DNA of 64,000 bases from Lindgomyces ingoldianus. Lineage: Eukaryota > Ascomycota > Dothideomycetes > Pleosporales > Lindgomycetaceae. The DNA lies in assembly GCF_010093535.1 (NCBI RefSeq), contig NW_022985168.1:567429-631428 (forward strand). The letters are read 5' to 3'. This document shows, piece by piece, positions 26,201 through 34,960 of the stretch (position 1 is its first letter; the number at the start of each line of letters is the position of its first letter). The notes beneath the pieces were generated by a model. That model made no database searches. It saw nothing but the letters and a program-made list of their open reading frames with translations, and was not told the origin of the DNA. Both the position numbers and the translations under genes were made by a program.

Positions 26201-26921
26201 TTCCAACCCTCAGACACCGATTGACCGTCACCCTTCACACCCACATATGCGAACTGGAGGTCTTCCCGAGCCGTATCGCCCCCGTGAAAATGACTTTGAC
26301 GCGCGGAACCGTGAACGAGACGTCTCCCGGGAACTCTCTCATAGAGCCGAGTTGATGATGAGGCAAGAGCGCGAACGAGACTCTATCCTATCAAACCCCC
26401 AGCTACGTTCGGCTGCCCCACAGTCTACGCTCCAGGACCTTAGATACCAGCCTCAAACTCAACAGGATCGAGGATATCCTACTCAGCGTTCTCACACTCC
26501 ACTTTCGAGAGCTGACCATGTACAACATCCTTCTCTACAGCATCACCCCCATTCTCTGCTTGTCGACAACAATCATGTTCTGATAGGACAACGTCTACAA
26601 GAGGATCCAACGCCGCCACCGCATCGAATGCGTGAGGCATACCCTCCTCGAGATGAACGTGATCGCTTCACAGATCGCATTCGAGAAGAGCAGGCGCAAC
26701 AGCAAGCCAGGATAAGGAGCGATGAGTATCTTGTCAGAGAACGTGATGCGAGGTTCCGCGAGGATCTTCTAAGAAGAGACAGAGATGCTATAATGCAAGG
26801 CCCAATCCCACCATCTGGACCAGGCCTCAGCCAGCAGGGGCAAGGCCAACGACAGCCCCCAGGTGGGCCCATGGATTGGGCAAAGGCCGTGCGTCCCCCG
26901 GGTCAATGGGGTTCACGATAA
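20229..26921 (+). CDS. Two-SANT (Myb-like) corepressor, Snt1/NCoR-like, 2230 aa
   Basis: One uninterrupted frame. Residues 1-290 are extremely rich in Arg/Asp/Ser (RDRDRDRD runs from a CGAGAT repeat). They are followed by a Pro/Ser-rich disordered stretch with repeated 'PTGPKADR' and 'PSGPR' phrases, an acidic patch with an Ala/Arg helix (about 745-790), and a conserved block before SANT1. SANT1 lies at about 1075-1125 (EEHDIMVRHYKDQYAKKWGK...YKDCINHYY) and SANT2 at about 1320-1370 (YWSVAESTDF...WAAIANYMGTKTQTMVKNQY). The last 800 residues are Gln/Pro/His-rich. Paired SANT domains of this kind occur in NCoR/SMRT and yeast Snt1, the Set3C scaffold binding the deacetylases Hos2/Hst1. By that analogy this is a nuclear transcriptional corepressor. 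Orthology is inferred from the paired SANTs; other Myb proteins remain possible. Confidence 0.85.
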   Translation: MSSSRYPDNRYPRDRDRERSPYRDRRPSGYGGGYPPRGSDSTSRQHLDSSAFSPRDVPRGPKSLVDVPRTVNPGPPSGVPSGPRDGRGRGFPGRGDGPSNSLRDAPPLTDTRDRWRADRDRDRDRDRDFERRDRRPSPRPRSPIRDVRDSRDLPRDLDIGRARRNSRDGPPSAGSTYSDPPLGMSSSYRGSGSGRGRGTGREFNVDSRGRGRSYHDDRGDHYGPRPSMYRPRSRSREPPLRREREIRDDRDFDRRDREERRFSRRDDDRRGHDSYIGPGTSLNTNTRSTDSRHAGGAADARHIPGTPTGPLTPHSAHHPSTGDRLGPPSDSYSRRSSIATEPVSTKDPRRESDRNDLLASRAEASRERYAPRASSPPAAVPAFGFSNVWRNPALDAKPIAAAHISKPAQPVPPAPALSTPATSAPAIPTAPKSIIPSGLSIVPPTGPKADRVPDRQQVEIQNQDARPSVVEQARIENPQRPPPSSSTHSSTNPPMSEGLETKSLSQLSANSPSLGLAPRARVPPTGPQAGPRSNPSPSFVRPPPAPYPSRDASPGAIPSGPRNAMSMNTSPKSIPVSIPTGPKADRTPSMAPRPSMYASLDRPPFSAPRMPIGGGAPKSNQWVRPGLVNRVASIPTKRDFPSEDRERPFGATLKAPKVEGTSTAAESQRLEHQKLGISTVAQTSDNRGPTNRASSEQLPKISSLKSQLLESRRLSDVSMPDASPPAVKPPVSVNSSAPGVMEDSDEDLDLDEADFAESEAKYNKEKALLVSKRIDLRVARLRATSPLQEIMLLASITSDHLPHDETQAPDPAEEEIPIPPIAQAPPGSTTTELLTPKAEETEDITMEETSPVSGIAPATRALRPLRELSIDRESTPDLSSLPWLRDGPPTPLSDLDQDRPALSEASLEAIRNKLRNDSVPSISHKEVLKQYADAYRQWRLRIRDLDENREHEEQERPQSAEPSMKVTTPDIQSSAIAAMMEVPPATTGRRGHSGRWATELDFEQVLKESLKTAEEERMGKKEKGPKKSISDPEREATLPLQMTEQEVQRRRFIDTNFQREPGQGIFVYHYEPPEDDFSQEEHDIMVRHYKDQYAKKWGKLAEMLHKEAGTSRTYKDCINHYYKSKWNKEYKGKVKRGRGARRARGGGAARGRIAATANAERPEAYGEDGPPPLALTDSGRPRRQAAPTFGAESELDANTPVPTPGRPRRQTDADGAPEKGGRRGKAGKEKGGRKPKNQPLAAAPAESPMKIDRKERALGVKMEDEFSKRTLGELTLPIGQPSSMEDPMSLQGDTHLHPALSTGSSTMIERPKAHANARLGPSSYWSVAESTDFKKNVAHFGTDWAAIANYMGTKTQTMVKNQYLRLVESGTAPELARLANEADQKRERGEDLGPPPTPTPAQKRRYESSTTAPRPLAPTPEVTELLNSPATQAVIPPKSSPPNITSSRFSAIIQAPQVKPIVPASSAAPLPESPIAPAPPMQQQQSPQAQPSRSQQQHHHHSSHSQHKAHPHGPRAGFFSDDLPPRSENRPPSQPSIPQPHRPLAQQFPHQLRPQEQQHASPFRPSIQPEREVQSRPEPQQEHEGSGRFPLHHARRISQDLAPHRHFQPNALSAGQIMPQMSTNSGAGSPETRPLPMQQPRQPVQPSQPPVDVTSQAPSVVVVAQQLASRSTVVTPPVKEEQRHYPLPQIPQIPQPQAPPQLQAQPQNYSQLPQPSVQPPPQPVVSKPTTEPKISSLLSLLNDPEPEEPRRKKPSEQSIPSHTPTPQQQAPIAPPPPNPQTLPQRREGFGDLGTTQLPYSRSSFAQQASQSQASTGRTMVDLTNEQPPNRQHPRDSWQQRQSYHPSQSQAQQTQSLNSPHMTLAQPNLSLSNHRAVLAQHNAPRHNPSPPPHNAYHSPHAHSRTPSLTQPPQQQPRHGISSSASMQAAAGATQILQPNPYAQVDPPGTGSQPTGPVGMRPSPHLHTTHAVQHRESQGRNEQTQSHNGSLSYSNPQTPIDRHPSHPHMRTGGLPEPYRPRENDFDARNRERDVSRELSHRAELMMRQERERDSILSNPQLRSAAPQSTLQDLRYQPQTQQDRGYPTQRSHTPLSRADHVQHPSLQHHPHSLLVDNNHVLIGQRLQEDPTPPPHRMREAYPPRDERDRFTDRIREEQAQQQARIRSDEYLVRERDARFREDLLRRDRDAIMQGPIPPSGPGLSQQGQGQRQPPGGPMDWAKAVRPPGQWGSR

Positions 26922-28462
26922 TTTTAATCTCAAGTCTCCCAACTTTTTCGACGGATACACCTACAACCTTCACCCACGTTTCCTTTATTTCGTTTCGAAT
27001 AGTACATTTGGCGGACTTTTATAAAGCGACCTCGTCATCGATTCCGGCTCGGCGTTTCGGACTTTTCACGAAGTGTTGAATCGTTTTCTGCTTGATGGAT
27101 GGAGTTTGCATGCATGTAAAAAGTTGGAGCAGCACCCGCTGCAACTTCAACCACGACCTGAATGCTTCACTGGCGATATGTGGATACGGCATGATCCATG
27201 GCGTTTGTTTGTTGGAGGCTAGGTTTCATTGGGGATGGGTTTTTAGGGGTGCTCTCTTTCATTGGCGGTGCTTTTTGTTTGTTGTTAGGGACGGCTGGGT
27301 GGATGATTGTAGTGAAGTGTTAGGGCATGTGTGTGTGTGTGTATACTATACCGACAGGACTTTTGGATGACGTAGTGTATGAATGATAGTGCTTGAGTAC
27401 AAAAGAAACTTTTGTGTCTTCTGTGGCTGCGATGGGCTACCGCATGCTATATCCATAGGGCATGGCAAGGACAAATTTAGAGCAGATATTGGCATCCTCT
27501 TTACGACCCTTTAAATTCCAGCAAGGGGTTTAACGAATTATGACTACCCTAGTCACGTTCCGTGATACGTGGTAACATATTGTACTACCTGTACTACCTC
27601 GCCTTCTCTCAATTGGATTCGGTACTAACTCCATTTCCTGGCACCACCTCCTATAATCCCTACCAACTCTGGGGAAGCTGCTCTCGGCACAGAGACAACT
27701 GTTGAAGATTGTGGAGTAGCCAGCTTTCGTGCCAAATTCCGCGCAGTTTGCAAAAAAATTACGGCAATACGTCAAGGAACATCCCAGAGATGCGGGCGAT
27801 TATGCATGAGAGGCCCTACTGCGGAAATCCCTGGAGTGGTGGTAGAAGCAATTGATCAGCGACAACTCTCAGAGACTTTAAGAGCTACTTAGCCAGGAAT
27901 TTGTGGACATGAATGATGTGGTAGATGCCCTGGATAGCTTTCTTCAATGGCTCGAAGTTTTCGCAGTGATGCTCACCGATACCATGCATAAAAACCGAGA
28001 GAGCACAAACTTTGGAGAGGCTGCATGATACTTTCTGTTCGGTGCCTACATAGTGGCTGACTATTAGAGCCTTCTCTACCTCTCCTCTCTGCCAAAATCC
28101 TGAACATGCGGCTATCAAATTTGTGGGCACCTTTATATCCACAAATGTTCAAAGCTGACTCAATAGTTAAACCAGACTGAACCAAGTGAGAAGGCTGAAC
28201 TAGAACCCCGTGGACATTGTAGAAACCTTTGGCATTAGCGCCGACTGTAATAGTGATATCCGTAAAGATGGTGACGTGAACAGGATATTGAAAGATGTCT
28301 CCTCGAAATTAGAGCTTGGGAAGAAGTTCAAAGAATGTATAACGTTCTAGGAAGAGGTCACTGGGAAGATAGAGCTGAGTAGGACAGGACCAACGCGCGA
28401 ATATTGCTTCGAGAAGGCATTTTACGCAGACCGACAGCCGGAGTGCCCTCAATGCATGAAGC
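26922..28462. other. 3' flank of the SANT gene and intergenic DNA
   Basis: The first few hundred bases are probably the 3' untranslated region. A (GT)n run of seven units lies near 27330. Minus-strand open frames at 27530-28185 (60-85 codons) are interrupted and show no known motif; they could be debris of an old gene. No RNA gene was seen. Confidence 0.45.
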
Positions 28463-29066
28463 CAGGGCTTCCAACGAGACGTAGTACTGTACGATTGGGC
28501 GATTTTGAGGCCTGTACGGGTGAGATTTTGTGTACGTTCGTACGACAGGGAGGAGGAGAGGTAGGTGTACGTATCGTAACTGTTACGGCTCACGTGATCT
28601 GTACGAGTAGTACGATTCAATTAAAGTACGCTGTACTCTAGTTAAAACAGCTAAGACTATAGGTCTCTAGAGACGCAAGATTAAGGTCTAATTAATTAGT
28701 TCTCCCTAGTAACAAGAGCAGATAGGACTAGATAAGGCCTGTAAGGCTGCAAGAGGCGTGGATAGATAACTCTGCAATAGAAAATGGTCTGTAATAGGCA
28801 TTTTTAAGACGACAGACAGATGGATAGATTAAAACCCTTAGAAAGAGATTTAAGCGTCCGCAGGCCTCCTGCTCGCCAGAGCCCTTATACCCCTCCAGAA
28901 CCCCTATACAAACTTCCTAAAAAGGTAATACGATCCGTACTACGTACCGTACCTAGGGCATCATTAAACGTACGGTACGGCTCACGAACTCGGTACGTTC
29001 GTACTGAACACGTGACCGTTACGGTTCACTTTGTACGGACCGTAGTACGGCCCGTTGGAAGCCCTG
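28463..29066. mobile_element. Non-autonomous hAT element, 604 bp
   Basis: The ends are exact inverted repeats: CAGGGCTTCCAACG at 28463-28476 and its complement at 29053-29066. An 8-bp target-site duplication CATGAAGC lies at 28455-28462 and 29067-29074. CAGGG-type ends and 8-bp duplications are the hAT signature. The subterminal 150 bp on both sides is packed with GTAC-centred motifs, the likely transposase-binding repeats. It has no coding capacity. Both ends match the full hAT at 29408-46995 but in reverse order, so it is an internally deleted relative in opposite orientation. It keeps its CpG sites, so it largely escaped RIP. Confidence 0.93.
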
Positions 29067-29171
29067 CATGAAGCTGTACTCTATGGCTAATACCGTGTGT
29101 CAAACTCGAATACTTTTCTGTGCTTAATGCTACTACAGTGTGCAGGCTGGAGCACCGCACATGCCCTATCT

Positions 29172-29407
29172 ATTCCGCTACCCAGACACCGACAACCCAG
29201 AGACGAAGTAGACTGTTGCAGAGAGTACAACAAGGCATTGATATGCCGGGCTTGCAAAATGTGTCGAAGGACTACTTCAATTCTACGGATCAATCCAAGA
29301 GACGTTGATCGAGGGTAGAGGATCTGCCAACCCTGCCTTCACAATCTCCCTGAATGTGATACTCGGAGTGTAATAACCAAACCTAGGGGAGGGGACACTC
29401 TAGGGGC
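29172..29407. repeat. 236-bp host segment, left copy of a direct duplication around the hAT element
   Basis: Identical in length to 46996-47231 with only about four base differences, including the last base. It begins with ATTCCGCT, the 8 bp next to the right hAT end. It ends with CTAGGGGC, the 8 bp next to the left hAT end. It is not a transposon by itself and shows almost no RIP. Confidence 0.95.
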
Positions 29408-29947
29408 CAGGGCTTCCAACGGGCCGTACTACGGTCCGTACAAAGTGAACCGTAACGGTCACGTGTTCAGTACGAACGTACTGAGTTCGTGAGCCGCACT
29501 GTACAGTTAATGATGCCCTAGGTACAGTACGTAGTACAGATTATATTACCCTTTTAGAAAGTTTTTATAGCAATTTTAAAGGAGTAGGAGGACTTTAGTA
29601 AGCAGGAGGTCTACAGGGAGAGCTTCTAAAGCTCTAATTAGCTAAAAGTTTTATAAAGGCGCTTAAATTTTTTTTAAAAAGTTTAATTTATCTATCTATA
29701 GTCTATTATCTTAAAAATACTTATTATAGACTATTTTTTATTATAGAGTTATTTATCTACGTGTTTTACTGCCTTATAGACCTTATTTAGTTAATTAGAT
29801 TTTTTTATTATCTATTTTACATAGTCTTATAGGCTGTAGAAGTTAAAAGCTTTTTACACTATGTCTTTTACCTTATCTTATAATAGTATACTATTTATAG
29901 CTAAAGATTAATTATAGTAGTTTTTAAAAGACTATAATTATAACACT

Positions 29948-30237
29948 TGTAACGATTCTACGAATCATTCCATCTCGGGTCGCTCGGATCCTATCCGAAG
30001 GGTCCCCGTATCGGCCCCGACCATAACTCGACCCAGTCCCCCGCAGTTACCCCTATTCCCTTATGTATTTAGTCGCACCTTGCCCTTGTAGCTAGCTTAG
30101 TAGTTTTCTAATATCCTTTTGTACAAGGCCTATAGGTGTTAATGGCATTTCTAGGTTCAGAGTCCCCACGCACTCCTATATGCCTCTAAGTAGATTCCTA
30201 CTGCATTTAGACCTATTGTCTTGCCTGCGCTATTACA
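29948..30237 (+). repeat. Gypsy-1 left LTR (290 bp)
   Basis: Starts TGTAACG and pairs with 44168-44457 (also 290 bp). Its termini were originally TGTAACG...CGTTACA. The outer (5') half keeps CpG sites; the inner (3') half is RIP-mutated. The 5-bp target duplication ACACT is at 29943-29947. Confidence 0.95.
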
Positions 30238-30468
30238 TTATATTAAAAAACTTACTTTTACTAGTAACAGCCTTATTAATAATATTATATTAATTATTTA
30301 TTTAACTATGTCTAACTTTAAGAAGTGTTTAATTTAGTTTAAGTTACTATTTTTATACACTATTACATTAAATTATTTAGTTAGTATAAATAAAATTTTA
30401 GAGACTTTTTATTAACTAAAGCCTTTAGGTTTAGAACTTCTTATCCTCTATAATTAGAATTACCTTTA

Positions 30469-30671
30469 TGTGAGAGCACTGTGAAGCAGGAAGCGTGAAG
30501 CGCAGAAGGGGGTACAGGATAGTATTGATAGACGAATCCTTGAGGAGACTCAGGGGTTCGTAAGAGGATATATATATATGTGCTGGGGCACGTGACGGGA
30601 CGTCATGTGCCCAAGGCTGGGCCGAGGGCTCTCCGGGGAGAGTCCGAGGCATGTCCAAGTTGACCGTGACA
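30469..30671 (-). repeat. Gypsy-2 LTR (203 bp; 3' LTR in element orientation), unmutated copy
   Basis: Pairs with 37572-37774. On the minus strand it begins TGTCACGG and ends CTCTCACA. This copy is intact, GC-rich and keeps its CpG sites. It contains a near-perfect palindrome at 30586-30612 (GGGCACGTGACG / CGTCATGTGCCC) next to a TATATATATA run at 30570-30579. Confidence 0.95.
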
Positions 30672-33600
30672 TGGCCCCCCTCCTTCTGCAGGTCGTCCTC
30701 GATCCTGCGATTGGATAGGTAGGATATCATGGTAACTTGGACTAGCCCCAGGCGGACCTGCGGTGGGGACCGTACAGGTTACGCCTGGGTAGTACTTATC
30801 ACTAGTGACTAAACTCTAGAAAACCTTAGTAAGGGAAAACTATGTCTAGAGAAGTACAACTAGGAGAGTTAGAACGTTATTACTAGCGCTGTAGCTGCTA
30901 ATGTAGGGCGTTCTTGTCTTATTAGGTTAAGCCTAATAGGCCTGCAGAGGCTAAGTAAAGTAGATAGTCTGTAATTAAAAAGCCTACTTCTATAGAAGTA
31001 ACTTAAAATTACAACTTTTCTTTCTTACTATCTAGTTAAGGTCTGCTTTTAAAGGTCCTAAGGTTTTAGTTTTAGTACTTATAGGTACTGCAGGGCATCT
31101 GTGGATGCACTGCTCCCGCGCGGGTAGTTCCCTTAAATGCAGCGGTTAATTACTAGGTCTTTCCTGTTAGGAGGATAGTTATTAGTAAGATATACCTGCT
31201 GCTAAAAAAGTAAGCTTACTAGTTGTAAATTAGCAGTCTAGTACAGCACAGATAGATTAGGAGCGCGCAGAACCTTTGTTCTACTAAGAGAGTAGCTAGC
31301 AATGTTTTTAGAAATCTTTAGGATGTTCCTGTCATATATGTGGATAATACCTAGTCTAGACTTTACCCGGGACCTCTCTAGGTCTAGTAGGGCCCTAGAC
31401 AGTACCTTTAATACAGACATTTACACCCTGCTCTAGGTTATAACCTTATAAGCTGCATAAAGTTAAAATTTTGTAGTAAAAAGTATAAGTTATTACTTTA
31501 TTCTCTTTTTATTTGTGTGCTAACTTTCTTTAGCAATTCCTATGTTACAGAGTTTAGATTGCATTAGGTTTTGCTATAAGTGCTAAAGTTAGTGCAGTTA
31601 TCCCCTAGGGGGTACCTGCAGGTGTAGCGTTTAGCTGTTGCTTTTATTACAATATATTACACAAGGTAAGCTAATAATCCTAAAGAACTTTCTTATAGTT
31701 GTTAAAGTGTTTCTTAAGTTTTTAAGTAAAGTCCTTAAGAAGCTACCTAAGCTACTTTATAAGAAACTATTGTCCTACCTTTAAATCTTTGTGTTTAAGA
31801 ATTCCTTTAACCTTATAGCAGTCTCTGCTATCTGTCTCTAGGACGTGTACAGGCCTAGGCTAGAAGGGCTTTTCTTAAAGAGGCTTATTCTATTGCTCTA
31901 GTAGTAAAACATAAAAGACAGAATAAATCCTTTACATTAATTATAGTAGGTCTAGCTAGTATGCTAGCTTTCTAATTTTCTTAAGTACCTTAAAGAGTTT
32001 TAAGTACATTGCATTAAGCTTCTTTAATAGACACTATGTCCTAATATGCTTTAACTTTAAAATAACTTAATCTTCTACACTAAAGTGCTTTTCTAAATGC
32101 TTAGTGTTGTACTATTTAACCTAGTGCCGCTGCGCCTGCTTAAGGCATAAGCGCGCAGCTTCCCATTGCTTGTTCTATCTTAAGAGATAAGCGACCACCT
32201 AGTCCCGCAGGGCTAGTGCCTTTCTAGACTTGTCCTATACCTAGGGCGGGCGCCTAAGCTAATAATTGTCCTTAACCCTATTAAAGCCCTTTAGAGTAAC
32301 CCTGTACGCTACGCGTATTAGGCATTTGCTATAGGAGAAGTGTTTCTTAGAGTTATAAGCATACTCTGCGTACAGTAGCAGCTTACACTAATTATCCTAC
32401 TAGTAGTTTAAGTATAACTGCAAGAATAACTCTAATTCTTAATTTTAACACTTAGTTTACTTATTAGTTTAAGAATAAAAAGCTGTACTAAGCTAGTAGT
32501 TAATCTTTAAGTAAAAGCAGATATTTAACTAAAACTAACTAGTAAAGATTAAACTATAATTAAAAATAAAAGTATCTAGTAGTTCTATCTTTATAAAGAA
32601 TTACTTCTTTAGAAAGGTAGCTAGTTTTCTTGCTATAATAGTCTTAGTAACAAGAAGGTACTAGACATACTTTAAAAAGTAGTTAATAAGTACTAAAATT
32701 AAGTTATAAGTACTGCCTATAAAGTCTCTTAACTCTAGTAGGTTAATAATAAAGTCTAGCAAGTAGTGCCTTTATAAAGAAGTAAGTAAAGGTAAAAGTT
32801 TTAGTAACTTTTAAAGCTTATGCTGCTAAATCTTATTTAGCTAGCATAGTGCGCACCTTATAATGTACTTATAAACATTACAGTAAAGGTACAGCTAGTA
32901 GTATTTTCTTTTAAAAAGGTCTATAGTCTTTTTAACACTATAATGCCCTTTTATAGAGTTATTATAGTTCTTTATTAGGATGTTTTAACACAAGGCTTTA
33001 TTATCTAGAATCTACACTCTCCTATTCCTGCGCAAAACACCTATAGAGTTATGCTTCTAAAATAGAGTGCTTTTTTTTGCCTTACCTACTTTTCTTTCTG
33101 TTAAGAGCATATTTAACTAATAGGCCTTATTAGTTTCCTGCACTTACTTAATGTACTTAAAAAGATGTTTTAAGACTTTTAAAGCATAAGTGTTTTTATC
33201 TTATATAGCTATAATAGTAAAATAGTTTAGTAATAACATTTTATAAATGTAAAGGTAATAAAGGAACTCTTCTGTAACATTCTAGGTCTATTATTGCATT
33301 ATAGGTTCTCTATAGGGGACCTGCAGCGCTTTAGAATTAACTGCCCTGTGACTGCTATAGTCTGTAGGAACAACAGGTTAAGTTAATAGAGGCGTACCTC
33401 TAATAATTAACATTATATTAGGTAGATTTAGGGATTCCCTAGGTATAGTACAGCACCTTGCTAGGTCACTGTTAGGAGAAGTTATACTACACGCTGCCTA
33501 ACTAGCGCAATAAGCTGTAGACGTTTAAATTGCCTACACTTAAAGCTTTTACTATAAAGTTAAAAGCATTACATCTTATAGCAATTTTACTTCTTCTAAA

Positions 33601-34439
33601 AAGACTTTTTTTATATAATTAGGTCTCTTAGATAGTCTATTAGCTAGGTTTTTTAGACCTAGCTTGTATTTAATCTTAAAATTAAACTACGCTAGCTCTT
33701 CTGCCTAGTAGGCTTACTTAAGGGAGAGCTTCTTTATTGTTATAAAATAGCGCAGATTATTATAATTAAAGAGTACCTAGATTATGCTTAAAGTGTACTC
33801 TAAGTAGTGCCTCTAATGTTTAAAGCTCTCCACAATTGCGCACAACTCCTTGTTGTGCGTATGCTAACAGAGTTATAGGCCGCTTAACTTGCAGCTCTAA
33901 AAGGCTATAGGCCTCTAGTAGCAATTTACTGCTAGCTTAGAGAACTAAGGCTAGAGCAGTATTACTACTATAGTAAACTTAAAAGCGTCTATAATAATTA
34001 TAACTAGCTTTAATAGATTAAAGTGCTAGAAAACTAAAGCATCTATAAATTTTAACTTAAAAGTTAGGAAAGTGTTATAGGCCTTTTTAAGCTAGAACTA
34101 TTTTTAGTACTACTTTATAAGACTTTTATAATTTTGCTTTACTTCTTTCTTCTTTTTTAAGTTAGGGCCCTTATAGGGCAGACTTAGGGCTTAAGCAGCT
34201 ATTATATAGTTAACTAGTAAGCATGTAATCTCTAAGTAATTATAAATAAATCTTTAATAAAAGTTTATAAAGCCTAGAAATACCTAAATGTCTTTAAAGC
34301 TTTTTAGCTTAGGCTATTCCTTAATTATCTAAACGTGTAATAAGTCTATTACTACACCTTTTAGTGTAACTATAAAGCCTAAGAACTTAACAGCCTTTAT
34401 CTTAAAAAAATATTTAGATGCTTTATAGTACAGTTTTTA

Positions 34440-34960
34440 TTTTACTAGTTAATTAAGAACTTTAAAAACATATTACTTATAGTCCTTTTTATTTTTAAAG
34501 TAAATAAGGATGTTATTTAGATAGATAACACATGTCCTATCTAATAAGCCTTCTAAAGCCCTATAGATATAGGACTAAAAAGTAGCTAAGGCATTAGCTA
34601 GGCTAAAAAGCATAATAAAGTACTTAAAATGCCTATACTGCGTCTTAAAGGCAGTCTTCTACTTATCTCTTTCTTTAATGCAAAGCCTATAGTAGGTGTT
34701 GCAAAGGTTAAGCTTTATAAAGACTTTAGCCTTTAATAAGTAATTTAACATCTTACTTATAAGTAAAATTAAATATTAGTTTTTAATTATAATTTTATTA
34801 AGACCTTAATAGTTAACATAAAGTTGCAGTGTCTTATTTAGTTTTAGAATAAAAAGAATAGAAGCACCTACTAGCAACCTGCTTAGGCGTATCTAACCCT
34901 TCTCCTAGGCCGCATTAAGGTATTTCTGCAGGATATCTAGTTTATAGCAGGAGAGGTTAT
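34440..34960 (-). pseudogene. Reverse transcriptase domain remnant of Gypsy-2
   Basis: The most legible coding piece of Gypsy-2. Conserved Gypsy RT segments follow in the right order with about 15 stops, nearly all explained by CAG/CGA-to-TAG/TAA or TGG-to-TAG changes. The catalytic YLDD reads YLNN. Confidence 0.88.

Noticed and set aside
12339..26921. Secondary-metabolite gene cluster
   Set aside because: The genes are housekeeping or chromatin-related and include no synthase, tailoring enzyme or transporter.
27530..28185. Minus-strand frames that might be exons of a gene broken by transposon insertion
   Set aside because: Frames are short and interrupted, and no domain could be recognised in any joining I tried.
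28820..29071. Open frames inside the small hAT element and their counterparts at 46838-47062
   Set aside because: They arise from the GTAC-rich element ends, are repeated at the other hAT end, and have no transposase features.
30431..30730. 99-codon minus-strand frame over the intact Gypsy-2 LTR (and 37528-37761)
   Set aside because: It lies within an LTR; the same frame appears in both LTR copies, so it reflects noncoding repeat sequence.
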